Assembly (NCBI GenBank): GCA_946478765.1
Contig: CAMLDH010000013.1
Location: forward strand, 1-28,055
DNA length: 28,055 nucleotides
DNA from: an uncultured Oxalobacteraceae bacterium
GTDB lineage: Bacteria > Pseudomonadota > Gammaproteobacteria > Burkholderiales > Burkholderiaceae
Reading direction: 5' to 3'
The translations under genes were made by a program, and so were the position numbers. Shown here piece by piece: positions 1-7,345 of the stretch (the stretch's first letter is position 1; each line of letters begins with the position of its first letter). Below the pieces are notes generated by a model. That model did no database searches. It was not told the origin of the DNA and saw only the letters and a program-made list of their open reading frames with translations.

Positions 1-1419
1 CTCCTTGGTCGCGCCGCGGCGGCGGGTGCCGGCGATCGGGAGCTCGAACGCGGTGAACCCCAGTTCGGCCATGCGCTCCGCGGTTTCGCGCACGACACCC
101 CAGCCCAGACGGATTTCCTCGTCGATCAGCGGCACTTCCGACATCAGGAACTGGACGCGGCCAAGCGGCACCGAATCCTTGTACTGGAACTCGATCGGCT
201 TCAGATCGGGAATCCCTCTTTGTTCGATCAATCCATTGCGCATCAAGCGGATGGCCGTGCGGATCATTTCGGCCTCCGGCGTATCCTTCATTTCCTGCGG
301 CAAGCGCACAATGAACGGCAGGGTTGCCGCGAAGTTGGTCAGGTCGACGATGACGGCGTTCTCTGTATCCGTCTGCTCTTCCTGACGCAAACTCTCGGCG
401 TCGGCCAGCGGTTTCAGCATGCCTAGAACGCCGCCTCCGGCCAGGCCGAGCGAGAGTGTCATGAAGACCATGGTCGGCATGCCGGGGATGAGGGCGAACA
501 GCAGCATGATCGCGGCGGCGGTGAGCAGGGCCTTGGGTTCGGCGAACAGTTCCTTGACGATATCCTGCCCGACATTCGTCTGTATCGGATCTCCGTTTGC
601 ATCGTGGTTGTCAGCGGTGACGCGTGTGGTGATCATGCCGGCGCCCAGCGAAATGAGCAGCGCCGGAATCTGGGAAATCAGCGCATCGCCGATCGACAGG
701 ATCGAATACACTTTCAGCGCGTCGCCGGCCGGCAGGCCGCGCTGCATGACACCGATCGAGATGCCGCCGATCATGTTGATCGCCATGATGCACAAGCCGG
801 CGATGGCATCGCCTTTCACGAACTTCATCGCGCCGTCCATGGCGCCATGCAACTGGCTTTCCTGCCCGAGGTGGGCGCGCTTGGCGCGCGCCTCTTCCGG
901 CGTGAGCAGGCCGGCGCGCAAATCGCTGTCGATCGACATCTGCTTGCCGGGCATCGCGTCGAGGGTGAAGCGCGCGGAGACCTCCGATACGCGTTCCGAA
1001 CCCTTGGTAATGACGATGAACTGAACCACGGTGAGGATGAGGAAAATCACCAGGCCGACGACCAGGTTGCCGCCGACCACGAACTGTCCGAAGGTTTCCA
1101 CAATGGCGCCGGCATTCCCCTCGAGCAGGATCAGCCGGGTGGTGGAGACCGAAATGGCCAGGCGAAACAGCGTCGTCAGCAACAGTACGGCGGGAAAGGT
1201 GGAGAAGGCCGTCGCTCCCGACATGTACATCGACACCACTACGATCAGGCCCGACGCGCAAAGGTTGAGCGCGATGAGCAGGTCGAGCAGGGCATGCGGC
1301 ATCGGCAGGACCAGCATGAACACGATGCCGATAACGAGCGCCGCAGCGATCAATTCTGCACGCTGGGCGACTTTCGCGGCGAAAGCGTTGAGCTTGATAA
1401 CGACAGAAATGAGCTTCAT
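1..1419 (-). CDS. sctV: SctV, T3SS export gate protein (LcrD/YscV/InvA family), C-terminus beyond window
   Basis: Inner-membrane export-gate subunit of the injectisome; its cytoplasmic domain forms a nonameric ring that docks chaperone-substrate complexes. The minus-strand frame is open from an ATG at 1419 to base 1, giving 473 residues of a protein usually near 700. The N-terminal part has the expected hydrophobic segments. The FHIPEP-family core is plain: the stretch VVGGNLVVGLVIFLILTVVQ, then KGSERVSEVSARFTLDAMPG, then [18 protein letters not shown]. The start overlaps the stop of sctY by 4 bp (ATGA), and a GGAGA ribosome site lies about 7 bases upstream. It is the last visible gene of sctW-sycN-sctX-sctY-sctV. 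Position beside sctX/sctY rather than fli genes, and MKLISVV in place of a flagellar start, argue for SctV and not FlhA. A true FlhA paralogue lies at the other end of the window. Confidence 0.96.
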   Translation of the reverse strand, partial: MKLISVVIKLNAFAAKVAQRAELIAAALVIGIVFMLVLPMPHALLDLLIALNLCASGLIVVVSMYMSGATAFSTFPAVLLLTTLFRLAISVSTTRLILLEGNAGAIVETFGQFVVGGNLVVGLVIFLILTVVQFIVITKGSERVSEVSARFTLDAMPGKQMSIDSDLRAGLLTPEEARAKRAHLGQESQLHGAMDGAMKFVKGDAIAGLCIMAINMIGGISIGVMQRGLPAGDALKVYSILSIGDALISQIPALLISLGAGMITTRVTADNHDANGDPIQTNVGQDIVKELFAEPKALLTAAAIMLLFALIPGMPTMVFMTLSLGLAGGGVLGMLKPLADAESLRQEEQTDTENAVIVDLTNFAATLPFIVRLPQEMKDTPEAEMIRTAIRLMRNGLIEQRGIPDLKPIEFQYKDSVPLGRVQFLMSEVPLIDEEIRLGWGVVRETAERMAELGFTAFELPIAGTRRRGATKE

Positions 1420-1847
1420 GGATTGGTCTCCTGATCTGTTCCGCTTTGCCGGGCTGATGGCCGTGGCGACGTGGGTGCTGGGTCTGCGGGCCGCGCTATG
1501 GCGGTGACTTTGCCGTTAGGCGTGGCCGTACGGACGCGCGTGTTTTCGCGTTCAATCCGCAGATTGACGGATTCCAATCCCGCGCGGCGCAGCACCAAAC
1601 GTATCCACTCTTGGCAAGCGGGATCCTTGATTGCAAGCAGTTTGCCGGTGTCTACCGGCTCCAGCACCTCGGCTGCCGCGTAGGATTGCATCAGGATCAG
1701 GTTGTGGTCGTCCGGCCAGACGCGCAGGCAGCCTTTCGCAAGCAAGAACGCCTCTTCGAACTGGCGCGCGGTTAAGTGCCCCCACACCAGACCGATCGCC
1801 ATGACCAGGTCGATTGGCATTTCCGCACGTTTCAACTTTGGTCTCAT
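1416..1847 (-). CDS. sctY: SctY (YscY-like) T3SS accessory protein
   Basis: A 143-residue soluble protein. In Yersinia, YscY is a small TPR-like chaperone that binds YscX and the export gate YscV, and the X-Y pair is needed for early substrate export. The identification here rests mainly on position: it sits exactly between an sctX-like gene and sctV, where yscY lies. The N-terminal two thirds is helical (MAIGLVWGHLTARQFEEAF, then a leucine-rich helix pair ending in EWIRLVLRRAG), consistent with a TPR-like fold. The last 40 residues are rich in Pro, Thr and Arg and look disordered; YscY itself is about 114 residues, so this tail is an addition. The ATG at 1847 overlaps the sctX stop (ATGA). 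Its ribosome site, GAGGAAAAG, is made by the last unit of the repeat array that encodes the sctX tail. Confidence 0.8.
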   Translation of the reverse strand: MRPKLKRAEMPIDLVMAIGLVWGHLTARQFEEAFLLAKGCLRVWPDDHNLILMQSYAAAEVLEPVDTGKLLAIKDPACQEWIRLVLRRAGLESVNLRIERENTRVRTATPNGKVTAIARPADPAPTSPRPSARQSGTDQETNP

Positions 1848-2320
1848 GTCTTTTCCTCGCTTGTCTTTTCTTCTTTGGTCTTTTTTTCTTCTTTGGTCTT
1901 TTCTTCGCTTGCCGGGTCGATCAGCCCTTCGGCCTCGCTTCTACACATCTGCTGCCAGCGCAGTCGCATCTGCACCGCTTTCTCCACCATCTCGATCGCG
2001 ACCAGCAGGTCTTTCCGATCGCTTTCCCCCAGCTGCAGCGAGGTCGCTACCAATGTCTTCTGCAGCATCCGCATCCCGGGAATCGGGTCGTCTTTCCACG
2101 CAGGACTATCGGTCGTCAGCCTGGGACCGATGATGCTTGTAAGCGGTGCAACCGCATTCGGCAGCTCGGTCGATGTCGGCAGAGATACCGTCACCTCGGA
2201 CGGATTCAGCAACAGACGGGATTTTTGTTCGATCTGGGTTTCCGGCAGACTTAGAATATCGCCTGTCTCGATTTCCTCGATCGCGCCGGTGCGGCCGGCT
2301 CCTGTTATCCGCGCGCTCAA
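1844..2320 (-). CDS. sctX: SctX (YscX-like) early T3SS substrate, TTG start
   Basis: A 158-residue protein. YscX of Yersinia (about 122 residues) is secreted and needed for needle assembly together with YscY. The start MSARITGAG... resembles the YscX N-terminus as I remember it (MSRIITAPHIGIE...), and the gene lies between a sycN-like gene and sctY as in Yersinia. The central region after residue 70 is helical with an aliphatic pattern. The last 20 or so residues are a charged Glu/Lys/Thr repeat (EEKTKEEKK type) absent from classical YscX. The start is TTG at 2320, overlapping the upstream stop as TTGA; a strong AGAGGAG site 7-8 bases before it supports that choice over any internal ATG. The assignment is by synteny plus weak N-terminal likeness. 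Confidence 0.75.
   Translation of the reverse strand: MSARITGAGRTGAIEEIETGDILSLPETQIEQKSRLLLNPSEVTVSLPTSTELPNAVAPLTSIIGPRLTTDSPAWKDDPIPGMRMLQKTLVATSLQLGESDRKDLLVAIEMVEKAVQMRLRWQQMCRSEAEGLIDPASEEKTKEEKKTKEEKTSEEKT
1848..1909 (-). repeat. Polypurine tandem repeat in the 3' end of sctX
   Basis: Read on the minus strand, this is about four degenerate units of 14-18 bp, each containing GAAGAAAAGAC or a close variant. They encode the Glu/Lys/Thr tail of SctX. The final unit also supplies the GAGGAAAAG ribosome binding site for sctY. Units differ by small indels, including an A7 run in one unit, as expected from slippage. Confidence 0.8.
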
Positions 2321-2652
2321 CTTAGCAGCTCCTCTGCCGCTTCCAGATCGCTCTGGTCCAGCGCCGGAAAGTTAAGGTCGAACGCCAGCACGCGTTTGAC
2401 TACATACCAGCTGCCGTCCTTCAGGCGGGCCGGCAACCAGCTTCCGAAGCGGGCCATGTCGTCGGCGCGCTTGTGCAGCAGGTAGACGGCATCGACCCGC
2501 TGCGCGCGTTCGCCCTCCAGCCCGATGCCGACCAAGATGCCATGGTCTAGCGGATAGACCAGCATCTGCACGCCGTCCGCCATGGAAGTGAAGGCGACGG
2601 ACTTTTCGGTAACGGCTTTGTTTACTAGTGCCACCAGCAGTTGTTGATGCAT
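2317..2652 (-). CDS. sycN: SycN-like class I T3SS chaperone
   Basis: A 111-residue acidic protein. In Yersinia, SycN with YscB chaperones the gatekeeper YopN. The gene lies directly downstream of the gatekeeper gene and before sctX, the sycN position, and the length is near the 120 residues usual for SycN. The predicted pattern suits the class I chaperone fold: an N-terminal helix (LLVALVNKAVTEK), then beta strands (GVQMLVYPLDHGILVGIGL), a helix, and strands around SWYVVKRVLAFDL, ending in an acidic helix. The ATG at 2652 has a GGTGGAAAG site just upstream. Its stop overlaps the sctX TTG start. No YscB homologue is visible, so the protein may act as a homodimer or with an unlinked partner. 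Sequence identity to SycN was not measured. Confidence 0.7.
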   Translation of the reverse strand: MHQQLLVALVNKAVTEKSVAFTSMADGVQMLVYPLDHGILVGIGLEGERAQRVDAVYLLHKRADDMARFGSWLPARLKDGSWYVVKRVLAFDLNFPALDQSDLEAAEELLS

Positions 2653-2680
2653 CTTTCCACCTTTTTTGTAATCTTAATTG

Positions 2681-3967
2681 TCAAGGCCTGTCGGTCAAGA
2701 TCGGTGCACGGCCGGCTGCGAATAAATCCCGCCATTCTTCTTCCTTGCGCTCGGCCTTCGTCGTCAACAGCGGAATCTCGGCGTAGGCAGTGGCTACCTG
2801 TCGGTCCATATCATCGAGCAAGTCGGTCCGGTGCGATAATTTTTCATGCGGCCAGGCCATGATCGGCAGCATATCGATCGCGTGGCGGATCAAGGTATAC
2901 ACCTTGGCCTTGGTGTGCGGCGTGGCGTTCTTCAGATCGACGAGTTGATTGACTAACTGGAGGGCCTTGCCTTTCCCCCATCCTTGCTCGGTCGCCGTGA
3001 ACAAAATCACGGCGGCTTCGACATAGTGCAGCCTGCACAGGATGCCCGTCTTGTCCACGAGATCCCGTTTGAGATCCTTGGCGGCCTTGAATCCGGTCCT
3101 GGCAATGGAAAAGGTGATGGCGTCCGACATGGTCAGGACGTACGCAGCTTCCCTGATTGCGGAAAGTTTGCGCAGACCGGGCATCAGACGCGCGCAGACG
3201 CTACTCATCGCTTCTTCGACATACGCCGCGCCGACATTCTTGATAAGCGTCTTTGCCATCACCATCGCCGTCAGCTCCTCGTCGATCCCGCCTTTTGCGC
3301 GCGCGCCTATCTTGAAGCGGATATCGCGTAATCCGTCTGACAGTCCCCTGCTAGTGCGGACGGCATCCATCTTGGCGCTCACGGGGGACGATTCGGCTCC
3401 TTCGCGCAGACCTTTGCGGATTCCGCTCCGTTCGCTGTTGACCAGATCGGTCATCATTTCGTTGAACGCGTTTTTCAGCGACCGCTTTTCGTTGAAACTG
3501 AGGTCCGTCCTGTAGTCGATCTCCTTGAGCGCGCCGAACAGAACGGTGTATTGCTGCAAGGGCTCATGGATTCTTGCCAATGCTTGCTTGATCTCTTCAC
3601 GGTTCTTCTCGCTGTTGTCCTGCATCATCGAGTCGAGCGTGCTTCTTGCCGCTACCCGGTACGGGAACGCGTCTTCATCTTCATCTTCGCCAAAAATACT
3701 GGAGTCGCCGGTGGGCGAGCGCGATTTCTCCGAGGCGGAGCGGCGGTTTCCAATGCCTTGCCGCAGTACCCGGTCGGCAATGGGCTGCCCCAGTGGCTTC
3801 TTATGTCCGGTGCCCTTGAAGGTTACGCCGATGCGCTGCTGATCGAACAGCGCGCGAGGCATGATCAGGATTTCCGGACCCAGGGGAAGATTCGAGAGAG
3901 CCAGCGGGCTCTTGAACTCCACCTGTGAAGGGTTCGGGATGCCGGGATTTTTGACGAGCATGTTCAT
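2681..3967 (-). CDS. sctW: SctW gatekeeper (YopN-TyeA / CopN / InvE type)
   Basis: Gatekeeper that blocks effector export until host contact and orders translocator before effector secretion. From the ATG at 3967 it has 428 residues, the size of fused YopN+TyeA proteins such as CopN, and longer than YopN alone (about 293). Visible parts: an N-terminal, Pro/Asn-rich presumptive export signal (MNMLVKNPGIPNPSQ); an acidic patch (EDEDEDAF); a long helical region beginning MMQDNSEKNREEIKQALARI that fits the HrpJ/YopN helical domain; and a C-terminal region (residues ~325-415, ILCRLHYVEAAVILFTATEQ and following) that fits TyeA, which typically has such a helical bundle. The start is uncertain: the frame stays open to TTG codons at 4057 and 4051, and a GAGGA lies 9 bases before the one at 4051, but that N-terminus would be Arg-rich. 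It is the first gene of the minus-strand T3SS run. Confidence 0.85.
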   Translation of the reverse strand: MNMLVKNPGIPNPSQVEFKSPLALSNLPLGPEILIMPRALFDQQRIGVTFKGTGHKKPLGQPIADRVLRQGIGNRRSASEKSRSPTGDSSIFGEDEDEDAFPYRVAARSTLDSMMQDNSEKNREEIKQALARIHEPLQQYTVLFGALKEIDYRTDLSFNEKRSLKNAFNEMMTDLVNSERSGIRKGLREGAESSPVSAKMDAVRTSRGLSDGLRDIRFKIGARAKGGIDEELTAMVMAKTLIKNVGAAYVEEAMSSVCARLMPGLRKLSAIREAAYVLTMSDAITFSIARTGFKAAKDLKRDLVDKTGILCRLHYVEAAVILFTATEQGWGKGKALQLVNQLVDLKNATPHTKAKVYTLIRHAIDMLPIMAWPHEKLSHRTDLLDDMDRQVATAYAEIPLLTTKAERKEEEWRDLFAAGRAPILTDRP

Positions 3968-4204
3968 GCCAATTTTGTGGTGTCGGCCGGTACGGTGGTT
4001 CCATGCCGGCGCGCCTTTCTCTTGTACCGTATTGCGTACGCGCCGCCGCAATCTCAAAAATCCTCAATGTCTCACCAATGCTCACGGATTTGTTTTTTCT
4101 CCGATGTCGGCTGCTATCTTTCATTCATCGCAGTGAGCCGCAGGCAATCCGGAGGGTTCGGTAGACCTGCAACAGTCAGCAATGTTTCAAGGGAGATCGA
4201 GATT
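3968..4204. promoter_or_regulatory. Divergent promoter region, sctW / ECF sigma gene
   Basis: About 240 bases separate the sctW ATG from the sigma-factor ATG, and they are transcribed in opposite directions, so both promoters should lie here. No convincing TTGACA/TATAAT pair is seen on either strand. An alternative promoter recognised by the encoded ECF factor itself (autoregulation) is possible but is inference. The sigma gene has a GGGAG ribosome site about 10 bases before its start. Confidence 0.4.
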
Positions 4205-4771
4205 ATGGATACGAATTTCAACACCGACGAGATGCATGCTTCAGACAACGCTGACGTAGCCGCGGTTGCTCCGGTTACCATCGACATTAACAAGCTGTAC
4301 TGCGAGCACAAACAACACCTTTTTCGCTTTGTTAAGCGTTATATGCGAAACGACGAGGATGCCGAAGACGTGGTGCAAAACACCTTCATGGAAGCGATGC
4401 GATGCGCAGACCGTTTTTCCGGCCTCTCCAAGCCATCGACCTGGCTGTTCGGAATCGCGTTGAATCTGGCACGCAATCAGGTTCGCCGCAACTGCGCCAA
4501 TATGTATGAAACGGTTGACGAGGCCTTCATGGACCAGATCGCCGATGCGCATGCGGATCCTGCGATGCTGATCGAACTGCGCCAGATTGCCGGGAAAGTG
4601 GAAGCGATGCTGAGCGAACTCCCGCTCAAGATTCGCGCGACATTTGAAGCAGTTCTGGATGGCGAATCGACCTATGAAGAGGCCGCCGAACATCTTCAAA
4701 TCCCGGTCGGCACCGTCCGTTCGCGCGTGTCGCGGGTACGCGCAGCCGTGCGTGCCGAATGCCGCGGCTAG
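4205..4771 (+). CDS. ECF-type RNA polymerase sigma factor, probable T3SS regulator
   Basis: A 188-residue sigma-70 family factor with only regions 2 and 4, as in ECF factors. Region 2 spans roughly residues 30-95: FRFVKRYMRNDEDAEDVVQ is the core-binding 2.1-2.2 segment and STWLFGIALNLARNQVRR the -10 recognition part. Region 4 spans roughly 133-184, with the helix-turn-helix TYEEAAEHLQIPVGTVRSRV. The ATG at 4205 is chosen over upstream starts because it has a GGGAG site about 10 bases away and gives the normal length. It is divergent from sctW. In Bordetella (BtrS/BrpL) and in plant pathogens (HrpL), an ECF factor switches on T3SS genes; that role here is inferred from position. No anti-sigma gene follows. 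Confidence 0.93.
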   Translation: MDTNFNTDEMHASDNADVAAVAPVTIDINKLYCEHKQHLFRFVKRYMRNDEDAEDVVQNTFMEAMRCADRFSGLSKPSTWLFGIALNLARNQVRRNCANMYETVDEAFMDQIADAHADPAMLIELRQIAGKVEAMLSELPLKIRATFEAVLDGESTYEEAAEHLQIPVGTVRSRVSRVRAAVRAECRG

Positions 4772-4888
4772 CCCGGATATGTCATCATTCCACATAAGCC
4801 GGCGGTACCAATTGGCGCTGCCGTCGGCCCAGAAAACAGGCATCTTCCAACCACGTTCAGGGCCGGTCTGTTGAAACATCCGGGCTAG
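4768..4888. repeat. 11-bp inverted repeat flanking a 99-bp spacer after the sigma gene
   Basis: CTAGCCCGGAT at 4768-4778 (overlapping the sigma-factor stop) is exactly repeated in inverse as ATCCGGGCTAG at 4878-4888. It could be a weak long-range stem or the ends of a small mobile remnant. No coding potential was recognised inside. Confidence 0.6.
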
Positions 4889-4943
4889 AGCGGTTCGCGG
4901 GCCTGTCTGCTGCGGTTTTTGTTTCATTCTGATTAACAGAAAG

Positions 4944-5156
4944 ATGTCGTTGGCGAAGAGGGTGTTATTTCAGATCGGCGCGAATCTGGCTATTTTTTCG
5001 TTCCTTGCTTGGCTTGGCTTTCGCCTCAATAATATTGAGAATATCCCGTCTAAGGAACTGACAACCTTCGTACTTCTTGCCGGTTTGTTGATGCTGCCGG
5101 AACTGTTCTACCAGCTATGCCAGTTCTTTTCTTCCGGCTCGATGCTGGACGACTAG
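4944..5156 (+). CDS. Small two-helix inner-membrane protein, function unknown
   Basis: A 70-residue protein I do not recognise. It has two clear hydrophobic segments: residues ~7-27 (VLFQIGANLAIFSFLAWLGF) and ~41-62 (TFVLLAGLLMLPELFYQLCQ), joined by a short polar loop with Asn/Glu, and a short acidic C-terminus (MLDD). A Lys/Arg pair at the N-terminus suggests an N-in topology. The ribosome site is weak (CAGAAAG, close to the ATG). It follows the sigma gene by about 170 bp in the same direction, so cotranscription is possible. Base composition is AT-richer than the T3SS genes. The hydrophobic pattern supports a real gene, but no family could be assigned. Confidence 0.55.
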   Translation: MSLAKRVLFQIGANLAIFSFLAWLGFRLNNIENIPSKELTTFVLLAGLLMLPELFYQLCQFFSSGSMLDD

Positions 5157-5325
5157 CAGGTCACCTGGCACTGCCATCCCTTCTCGCCCGAATGCGGTCC
5201 CTATAGCGACTTGCCGATGACTGTAGGGCGCCTCGCGCATCGGTACATCACCGAACGTTCTGGTGGAACGGGACGCCCCTACATTGATTCTCAAAGCGCT
5301 TTACGACCCGAGAGCGGTTTTGTCT

Positions 5326-5835
5326 TTACGTCGCAGGTTTGCTGCCGCGCCTTGAAGAAAACCAGGCGGCGGCCTGGTCCGCGGTCGTCAATATGGCGTC
5401 CATTACACTGCGTTCGTCCGGGAGATCTGTGATCGGAACCCTGCGCACGCCGATATGGCGGCCCTCGTCGGCGTGCCATAGATACTCGACGCCTTCTGCC
5501 GCTAGCAAGGATGTTGCTGCGTTCGCCTGCGAGATGTAGTGCGAACGGCGGCATTTTGGCAAGAATGCGGTGATCAATAGATAATTCCGGTCCACCGTCT
5601 GCACGCTCGTCCGGGTCAGGATTTCTCCTAATTGCAACTCCAGCACGGGCACAGCTTGGGCCTCTTGTCCGGTCATTTCGATCAGCTCGCGCAGGAAGCG
5701 GGTGACCTGCGCTACGGAGCCGTCCAGTGTACCGTCCGCAATTGTTGGATCCTGTGGCAAGGTCGAACTCTTTCGATTTTTTTGCGCCACATTGGGCGGG
5801 TGCCCGAGAGTGGCGGTGGAAAGTAAGAATGTCAT
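5326..5835 (-). CDS. Hypothetical protein, possible CesT/YbjN-fold T3SS chaperone
   Basis: About 169 residues from the ATG at 5835. The frame is open upstream to 5961, but that extension is Cys/Lys-rich and unconvincing. From residue ~50 the pattern suits a class I T3SS chaperone: helix SVAQVTRFLRELIEMTG, strand region with NYLLITAFLP, helix ISQANAATSLLAAEG, then strands GVEYLWHADEGRHIGVRRVP and a final helix ending in AAAWFSS. The N-terminal 45 residues are polar and probably disordered. No ribosome site is evident at 5835, in an AT-rich leader. It lies in the T3SS-adjacent island but is transcribed alone; any cognate effector is not obvious. Class I chaperones diverge too fast for a firm call by eye; a YbjN-like unrelated protein is the main alternative. 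Confidence 0.5.
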   Translation of the reverse strand: MTFLLSTATLGHPPNVAQKNRKSSTLPQDPTIADGTLDGSVAQVTRFLRELIEMTGQEAQAVPVLELQLGEILTRTSVQTVDRNYLLITAFLPKCRRSHYISQANAATSLLAAEGVEYLWHADEGRHIGVRRVPITDLPDERSVMDAILTTADQAAAWFSSRRGSKPAT

Positions 5836-6871
5836 TGTATTTGTATTTATCAGAATAGCAAATGAAGAGATGCAATTCTGCCTGCCAAGCTTCGTTTGTA
5901 TGCAGCAGTGCGGCACGGATGTTTGTATTTTTTCCGCACTTTGCCTTACACGCGAAGACATGAACGTGACGCACGCATGGCGCTCGCACCTTCCCCTTCA
6001 ATGAGAGGGGGCACGAAAATTTTTCGTTGCCCAAATCTCCCGACTTTGTCTAAGTGGCATGTCTCGATCGTCTAGTTCCGTCGGACAGTCCAATATTCGG
6101 TGGCGAGGAAGGGCATGCGCCGGCGCTCCTGCCGCTGTCGTTGGTTACCGAGCCGTCAATTGGCGCCACCCAGTTCGCGTTAGAGCGACATGGGGAGGGC
6201 TCCGGATTGAGGCCGGGGTTTTACGACTTGGGCTGGGCGGCTCGGAAGTAGCGCTGCCGCGGCAGTGTGCACCGGCAGCGGAAGGTCATCCCTTCTTTGG
6301 AAGTCTGCGGATGCGGAGCCAGGGGAATCCCTCTTCCAGGCCCTGTCGCCCCTCTGTCTCAGCCGGTCCATGGGCGGACCCTGCGGGTGCGGAGGTCGGC
6401 CGCGATGCGGTCCAGACCGGTTCATCGGGCACGAAGCCCTGGGAAAAGAGATTATCCATAAGTGCTCACACCATGAAAAACGGATTGTTGGATAGGTGCG
6501 GTCAACGCAAGGCGCCCGCATCCATGAGTGAGCCGTTGTTCGGCTTCAGTTCCATGCACGCGGCACGTCGAGGAAAACTTGGCGGTATCTTCGGCGACCG
6601 GCCAACTGCGTCACGATAAAGAAAAGGGATTGCGAATGCATCGCCGCAAACAGCAACGCGCCGAGCGCTTCTCCCGTGCGCCCGAGTACGGGCAAGAAAA
6701 AATGGAACTGCGCATCTGTTTTCGCCATTCATGTCTATCGCCAGAGCGGTTTGCCTGCGCGCGAGTGAAAATAACGTGTCGCATGGCGAGCCCTCAAATT
6801 TTGGTGTGTCATACCTCCATTGCGATGTATTTTTAAATTCGATAGGCGGTTCTTGAACCCGAGAGGAAATG
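5836..6871. other. Gene-poor stretch, about 1 kb, probable decayed sequence
   Basis: No convincing gene was found on either strand. Open frames such as 6059-6619 (+) and 6180-6521 (-) have compositions typical of GC-rich shadow frames (Arg/Pro/Ser/Gly-rich), lack ribosome sites and show no recognisable motif. Near 5992-6020 there is a short GC stem (CCCCTTC...AGAGGGGG) followed by CGAAAATTTTTCG, which could act as a terminator. The GC-rich block 6100-6450 contrasts with AT-rich DNA on both sides, suggesting an insertion that has since decayed. Confidence 0.5.
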
Positions 6872-7345
6872 ATGGATACGAACGAAGATATCCCTACTGA
6901 TCAGAATCCACGCATGACAGCCGAGGCTGCGAGCGACTGGTTCAACGAACAAACGTTGGCGGCCATGGCAACCGATCCGGCAACGCAGGATATGGTTTTC
7001 GCACTTCAAGATGACGCGTGCACTACGCTTTCCGCGATCATCGACAAGACTGCCGCGCTCCTGATGCAGGATGCGGAACACACGCTGGACCAGCGCATGA
7101 ACGCTCCCTTGTCGGCGCAACAACCGGGCAACCTTGCGGCAGAGAGCACGCAGCGCAGACAAGCTTGGCAGAAAGCCCGGGAGCTTGCAGAGATGCTGGT
7201 CATCGGCGCGTTGATCAACAAGGACAATCCGACTTGGGATCCGGCCGATCCCTCCAGCTGTGCGAAAGAAGGGAAGGGCACGCTGCTGTCTCTGATTCGA
7301 TTCGACCCGGAGGGCGTCGACCCGCATTCCTCGCCAGAGACTTGA
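6872..7345 (+). CDS. Acidic hypothetical protein, candidate secreted substrate or accessory protein
   Basis: A 157-residue protein I do not recognise. It is acidic and helix-rich, with no membrane segment or Sec signal. The N-terminus is MDTNEDIPTDQNPRMTAEAA, polar and apparently flexible; the middle has amphipathic helices (FNEQTLAAMATDP, IIDKTAALLMQDAEHTLDQ, AWQKARELAEMLVIGALI); the C-terminus is Pro/Asp/Ser-rich. The second of two adjacent ATGs (6872) is preferred because AGAGGA then lies about 4 bases away; the first is almost on top of it. The first four residues (MDTN) match those of the ECF sigma factor, perhaps by chance. It lies in the island between T3SS genes and the chaperone/flavoenzyme pair. 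A T3SS role is conjecture from context. Confidence 0.65.
   Translation: MDTNEDIPTDQNPRMTAEAASDWFNEQTLAAMATDPATQDMVFALQDDACTTLSAIIDKTAALLMQDAEHTLDQRMNAPLSAQQPGNLAAESTQRRQAWQKARELAEMLVIGALINKDNPTWDPADPSSCAKEGKGTLLSLIRFDPEGVDPHSSPET

Noticed and set aside
611..1261. Minus-strand 216-codon frame and plus-strand frames at the left end
   Set aside because: They are out-of-frame shadows of sctV, whose own frame runs off the window edge.
4241..4927. 228-codon minus-strand frame opposite the sigma-factor gene
   Set aside because: Mostly antisense to the well-supported sigma factor. The non-overlapping part (VFWADGSANWYRR) looked protein-like but matched nothing I know.
6059..6619. 186-codon plus-strand open frame in the gene-poor stretch
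   Set aside because: Arg/Gly/Ser/Pro-rich with no recognisable segment or ribosome site; neighbouring frames are equally open, as in non-coding GC-rich DNA.
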